Assembly (NCBI RefSeq): GCF_001949145.1
Contig: NW_019091449.1
Span: 209,568 to 235,464, forward strand
Source of the DNA: Acanthaster planci
Taxonomy: Eukaryota > Echinodermata > Asteroidea > Valvatida > Acanthasteridae
DNA length: 25,897 nt
Reading direction: 5' to 3'
The position numbers were made by a program, and so were the translations under genes. This document shows, piece after piece, positions 21,715-25,897 of this stretch; position 1 is the stretch's first letter; each line of letters opens with the position of its first letter. The notes below the pieces were generated by a model that worked only from the letters and a program-made list of their open reading frames with translations, ran no database searches and was not told where the DNA came from.

Positions 21715-24426
21715 AACATTACAATGTAAAGCAAAATTTTAGTTGGCTACATGTACATGTACGTGTTTATTGAGAGTTGACCTGACTGTAAATGATTGTT
21801 TCATTCTGCCGTTACTTTTTAGCGTGTATGCATGTATTGATGCAACCCTTGTGTTTAACATGTTTAAGAGGCACTGGAACCAAATTGAAAACAAATTTTA
21901 TTGAGCACTGTCATTGGTCAGGCTTTCGCTGATGAACAGCACTTCTAGAACAGCATTTCTGAGCACTTGTGTGAAATAAGGGTACTGATAAGAGTTGTTC
22001 AATATTATTTGTAATCATACACACCTGTACTGTACCTTACTGGTACACAGAACACTTGGCAAATTATTTACAGTGTGTTGGAATGCTTGTATTTTTTAAT
22101 GCTTTATCTCTGGAATGTTATGGACAGTTGGTTTTGAACAATGTTCAGTTACAACCCTTCAACTAATGGCAGGCATGTACATTGTTCAGAATTACTCATG
22201 TAGCGCAGGCCTACATGTATGAATGGGCAAAGGTATTCAGATCATATTGTACGGGACATGTTCTCCCNTACGTGCACAATGTGTTTTAGGGTGCTTTCCT
22301 TGAAGAATTTGTATTTCTCTGGCTAGACACTGTGCATGTGTACACATGTACATGTACGTGCACAGTATTGGTACACATGGGAATAGTAGACCTCTGTGGT
22401 TCACTCATGGTTCACCTGGGTCTCACCTGCCTTGTTTACACTGGTGACCCAGCAAGCGCCCCACAGTATCCCATTTAAAAAGACTAATAGTGGAACCACA
22501 ACAATAGAGTAACTCAAGCCCCTTTCTCTGAAATCTAAACGTGCTTTAAAGAGTCCAGCCAGCAGTGAGTATTCTGTATGTACCGGTACAGATGTAATAA
22601 GGTGTAATGTATTGGATGATTCATTTGGTCTACTGACAAAACGAAGCAAGAAGAGGGGGAAAAAGAGAACAGAGCTTGTGATTTGTGTCTTGGCAAAATG
22701 GATACTGGTTTAACTGTGACGTGTTCTGCAAGTGGAGACTCTCTCTGGTTCATCTTGGTCACGTTGGTGGTTTTGGGTCACAGGACTGCCTTCTTTTGAG
22801 GTGGGAATTTGAAATAGATTTCCTGGAATGGATACGTACAGTATAGAAATGCTATATGGGGTGCAAAGACTTGAAGGCATTTGCTGCCATAATTATGCTA
22901 CATTGTACTTAGACCATGGAGAAGGAGAAACGATGTACGTTCAAGTACTGTAACCTTGCTTGTCAAGCCCAATATTCACCAAAGTCACCTTGAGTCTGAC
23001 TTGTTCATTTGAAAACCTAGTGTACACTGTGTGAATGCTCAGACCACAAAAAATTGCCTTACCCGTATATCTTGAACGTAATCATCTTTGACAAAATGTG
23101 TTACGGTGTAGTCCCAAATTGGTGTCTTTGTCGTGCCGGGTAAATACCTGGTATGTCGATTTTTGGAAAGAAAAAAAGAGTAATGTTCTTGTACCGCTAA
23201 TGTAGTGTATTGTCATATTATACATGCGCGTGTAATTAAGGCACTTAAACAAAAAAGTGTACTTGCTGATGTATAACAAAAGTGTCAGATGCAACAAAAG
23301 ATCTGTTGATTCCCACTGTCAGCACCTCTTTTTGTGTAAAAGGTTTGTTCGAGTGGAGTCCATACAAGCCTGGATACACACTGACAGTCCAACATGCTGA
23401 CAATAATGCAATGACAAATGCGTTTAAATCCCACGTGTTGGCAGACTACCGGTTCGTGTTCAAAATGAAACGATTGTATGAACAGATGCTTTAGAAATTT
23501 ACAGGAATGCAAACATGGGTTTTCTGTCGGTTTTATTAAAAAAAACCCTGCATGCCGTGTGTTCAGCACAATACACCTGTTCAGTCAGCACGCACTTCTT
23601 TACAAACCCAACCCCATGTCCCATTGTACTTCGGAAGTACAAGTATAACTGGTAGGTCACTTGTCTAACCTTGATTTTTTTCCCACAAGTTTTTTGGCGG
23701 GCTCTGTGGTGAAAAGACCCATGTGCAATGTGTCCTTTGTGCATTTGTACAATGTACATGTACGGTATACTTGTACCGGTAATGTACAATGTAGGTCACA
23801 GTACAAAATGCTCAGACAGTGCTAGAAGAAAGAGGAAACGTTTGTTTCCCCACATATTGAACCCCAGGATCTGCAAAGCCACAAAAAAAGGAATAGGCCA
23901 GTGTCTATCCTGAAATAGACGCATGTACATCAATTCATATCCTTGAACAATTTCATTACAAAAAATGGCTACTCCACCGCCAGCACCAGTAGTACAATCT
24001 TATATGTACATGTGTATATGTACATAAGTACCAATGCTGTAATGTACATGTACATGTATACTTTTATGTACTGGTACAGTGTGTACATGTACATAAAATA
24101 TACTGTACTACTGATGTGTACAATGTACATGTATGTTCTAGTAACACGACACTTTTTGTAATTGTGTCAATTCATGAAAGTTTGAAAGTACCATAACAAG
24201 TTAAAGAATGAGATGCAATTTACCTGTAAATGGTGGCAATTTTGAGATATATGTACATGCTATGCAATACAATGAAAGTTGTTCACTGCAAATCTGTACT
24301 TGACAGTTACCAGCAAATAGTCATTGTTTTGTGTGTTTTATTTTGTATGTTTGTACAAATGTATGACAGTGATCTCACTGATAACAACGGAATTAACACA
24401 CTATAGATTGCATAGGCTGTACATGT
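21715..24426. other. Non-coding stretch
   Basis: A single undetermined base lies at 22268. TACCGGTA is at 22581 and 23774. An 8-bp stem, TTGTACTT-CGG-AAGTACAA, lies at 23624-23642. Dense TACATGTA runs lie at 24000-24140. No exon is recognised. Confidence 0.5.
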
Positions 24427-24488
24427 ACATGTACACTGTACAAGTACATGTTCACATGTACACTGTACAAGTACATGTTCACATGTAC
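24427..24488. repeat. 27-bp tandem repeat, 2.3 copies, each a nested palindrome
   Basis: Units 24427-24453 and 24454-24480 are identical, followed by eight matching bases. Each unit is built as ACATGTAC - ACTGTACAA - GTACATGT - TC, so the outer arms are complementary and TGTACA sits in the centre. The array is preceded by a further TACATGTACATG run. Exact identity suggests a recent duplication by slippage or unequal exchange. Confidence 0.75.
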
Positions 24489-25713
24489 TTGCACCAGCAT
24501 GTGGTCCGTTGGTACTCATTAGTACTGTAACATGACTAATACATAATTTTCTGTGCACATGTTAAAACCCCCCCACAATATACGGGTACCAGTGAACACT
24601 GGCTAGAAGCTGCCCACATGCTACTGGTAAATCTATTATTAAGATGAAATACGCAATTAAATTGGCATTTCTGGGAGTAGAGCACACTGTGGGCATCAGT
24701 CACGATTACTGAGATAGAATGTTTGATTAAACGCTCACTCCCTAGGGCCCAATAAAACTGCCGGGAATCCCAGAAATTATTGAAGCCTGCGTTGTGCCCC
24801 AGTACCATAATATCAGCGTACAATTAGGTGTTGGTGAAGAGCAGTCGTCCTCAAGAGAGAACAGCTGCAGCTTCAGTCAGTCACAGGGGGATGAGGATTA
24901 TCAGAGCTGTGTATAGAGAGAATGGCATCAGTTTCACTCTGAGGAACCACCATTTTGGTTGCAACAGATGCTAATGGCAGCTCTGAGCAGGGCTTCCTTA
25001 CACTTGTCCTTTGTACCGTACCGGTACATGCAGTAATCTTCATGGGCTGACTGTCATGATGTTGATGGGCATACCGGTACATGTACACATGTATGTACAT
25101 GTATGCCCATATGCCTACTGGAACATAGGTTTATCTGTAGACAATCATAATTTCAGCGCCATATTAATAAAATAAAATGCCCTTAATTTTATAAACCCCC
25201 ATCATTGTTATTCATTCAAGAGCATGCACATCATTTACATATACGTGTACACTACTAGTACAAAGAGGGATTGTTATTTGAAAAAAGGAGCCGTTAATTT
25301 GGTGCACACTGCACTGTGAAAATATAGCAAAAATAATAAGTGATATAGGGCTCACGCTACCCTAAATACATGTACATCACAACCCATTAGCCAGTTTTGG
25401 GATTCAGTATTCAGAATTACGGGTACATACCGGGTAGTACACATGTACAGTACATGTAAACCCATGTAGCCATGAAATAAATTAATGTGGATGTCTTAAC
25501 TGATGGCCCAGTTTCTGTTTGAAGCTGCATGTGGCAGATTCTGCCTTTTCTTTTTTACATGGCATTCGATTTTGAGCAGATTTAGGGAGGTGATGTAATT
25601 ATATATGTACCAGTTCATACACTGGTAAATGCAGTAAAGTTTATTGTATCACACACTGTTAGTTTGGGGTGTACACCCATTCTTGTTCTGTAGTTGTGCA
25701 CTTGATATTTCAC
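24489..25713. other. Non-coding stretch
   Basis: TACCGGTA is at 25019 and 25072, with TACATGTA runs near 25078-25102 and 25370. The minus strand at 24873-25060 has an open frame with an acceptor-like CTATACACAG, but no recognisable protein similarity and no matching donor. Confidence 0.4.
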
Positions 25714-25793
25714 TTCTTTTGTTGGGGCCAAAAAACGTTATGGGGACATAGAAATGTTCCCACAACTTGGTCCAAATTTGCCTAACAAAAGAA
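25714..25793. repeat. Short foldback element, 10-bp perfect arms
   Basis: TTCTTTTGTT at 25714-25723 pairs with AACAAAAGAA at 25784-25793, and weaker pairing (GGGGCCAAA against TTTGCC) continues inward. Inside, GGGGACAT and ATGTTCCC form a second, nested stem. It has no coding potential and may be a small MITE remnant. Confidence 0.35.
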
Positions 25794-25897
25794 ATTGTCC
25801 CCTTAACGCGGTGAATGCCTGCTCGTGTACATGTTTGTGCATGTACATGTACCTCGATACATGTGTACCGGTACGTGTAATCGGCTGCACATACATG

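Noticed and set aside
24873-25100. Minus-strand frame with acceptor-like CTATACACAG
   Set aside because: No protein similarity recognised and no partner donor.
1-25897. CRISPR arrays, operons, bacterial promoters or terminators
   Set aside because: The window is eukaryotic; the repeats are palindromic hexamers and foldbacks, not regularly spaced repeats with unique spacers.

Overview
This is a piece of an animal (metazoan) nuclear genome: genes are split by introns with GT-AG splice sites, intergenic and intronic DNA is AT-leaning and full of dispersed repeats, and there is an assembly gap of 509 N. The only gene I can identify with certainty is the one for 40S ribosomal protein S15 (RPS15, family uS19), on the minus strand in the left 4.5 kb. 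Its residues look animal. The self-complementary words TACATGTA and TACCGGTA crowd the right part of the window, a texture I associate with marine invertebrate deuterostomes (lancelet, hemichordate, echinoderm). That placement is an impression, not a demonstration.

Layout. 1-864: part of RPS15 intron 3; the last coding exon lies beyond the left edge. 865-1099: exon 3. 1100-2501: intron 2, carrying a 176-bp element with 15-bp terminal inverted repeats and a near-perfect 59-nt hairpin. 2502-2596: exon 2. 2597-4499: intron 1, with a cluster of forkhead-type motifs. 4500-4530: exon 1, a short 5'UTR with a terminal oligopyrimidine start and the lone ATG codon. 4539-4595: an inverted repeat directly upstream of the transcription start whose arms resemble two divergent CTCF cores. 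4655-6478: a diverged inverted duplication of roughly 400 bp per arm, with a third partial copy between the arms.

From about 6.6 kb to the right end (19 kb) I recognise no protein-coding exon. This part is dominated by TACATGTA-type palindromic hexamer runs (none found by eye left of 6578) and, from 10.4 kb on, by the word TACCGGTA (18 copies located, none to the left). It also holds a minisatellite that runs into the assembly gap, several foldback elements, two repeat blocks that both show a 56-bp spacing, and a 27-bp tandem repeat. The many open reading frames here are mostly a by-product: (TACATG)n has no stop codon in any of the six frames. The region could be intergenic or a long intron of an unseen gene; the sequence alone does not decide this.
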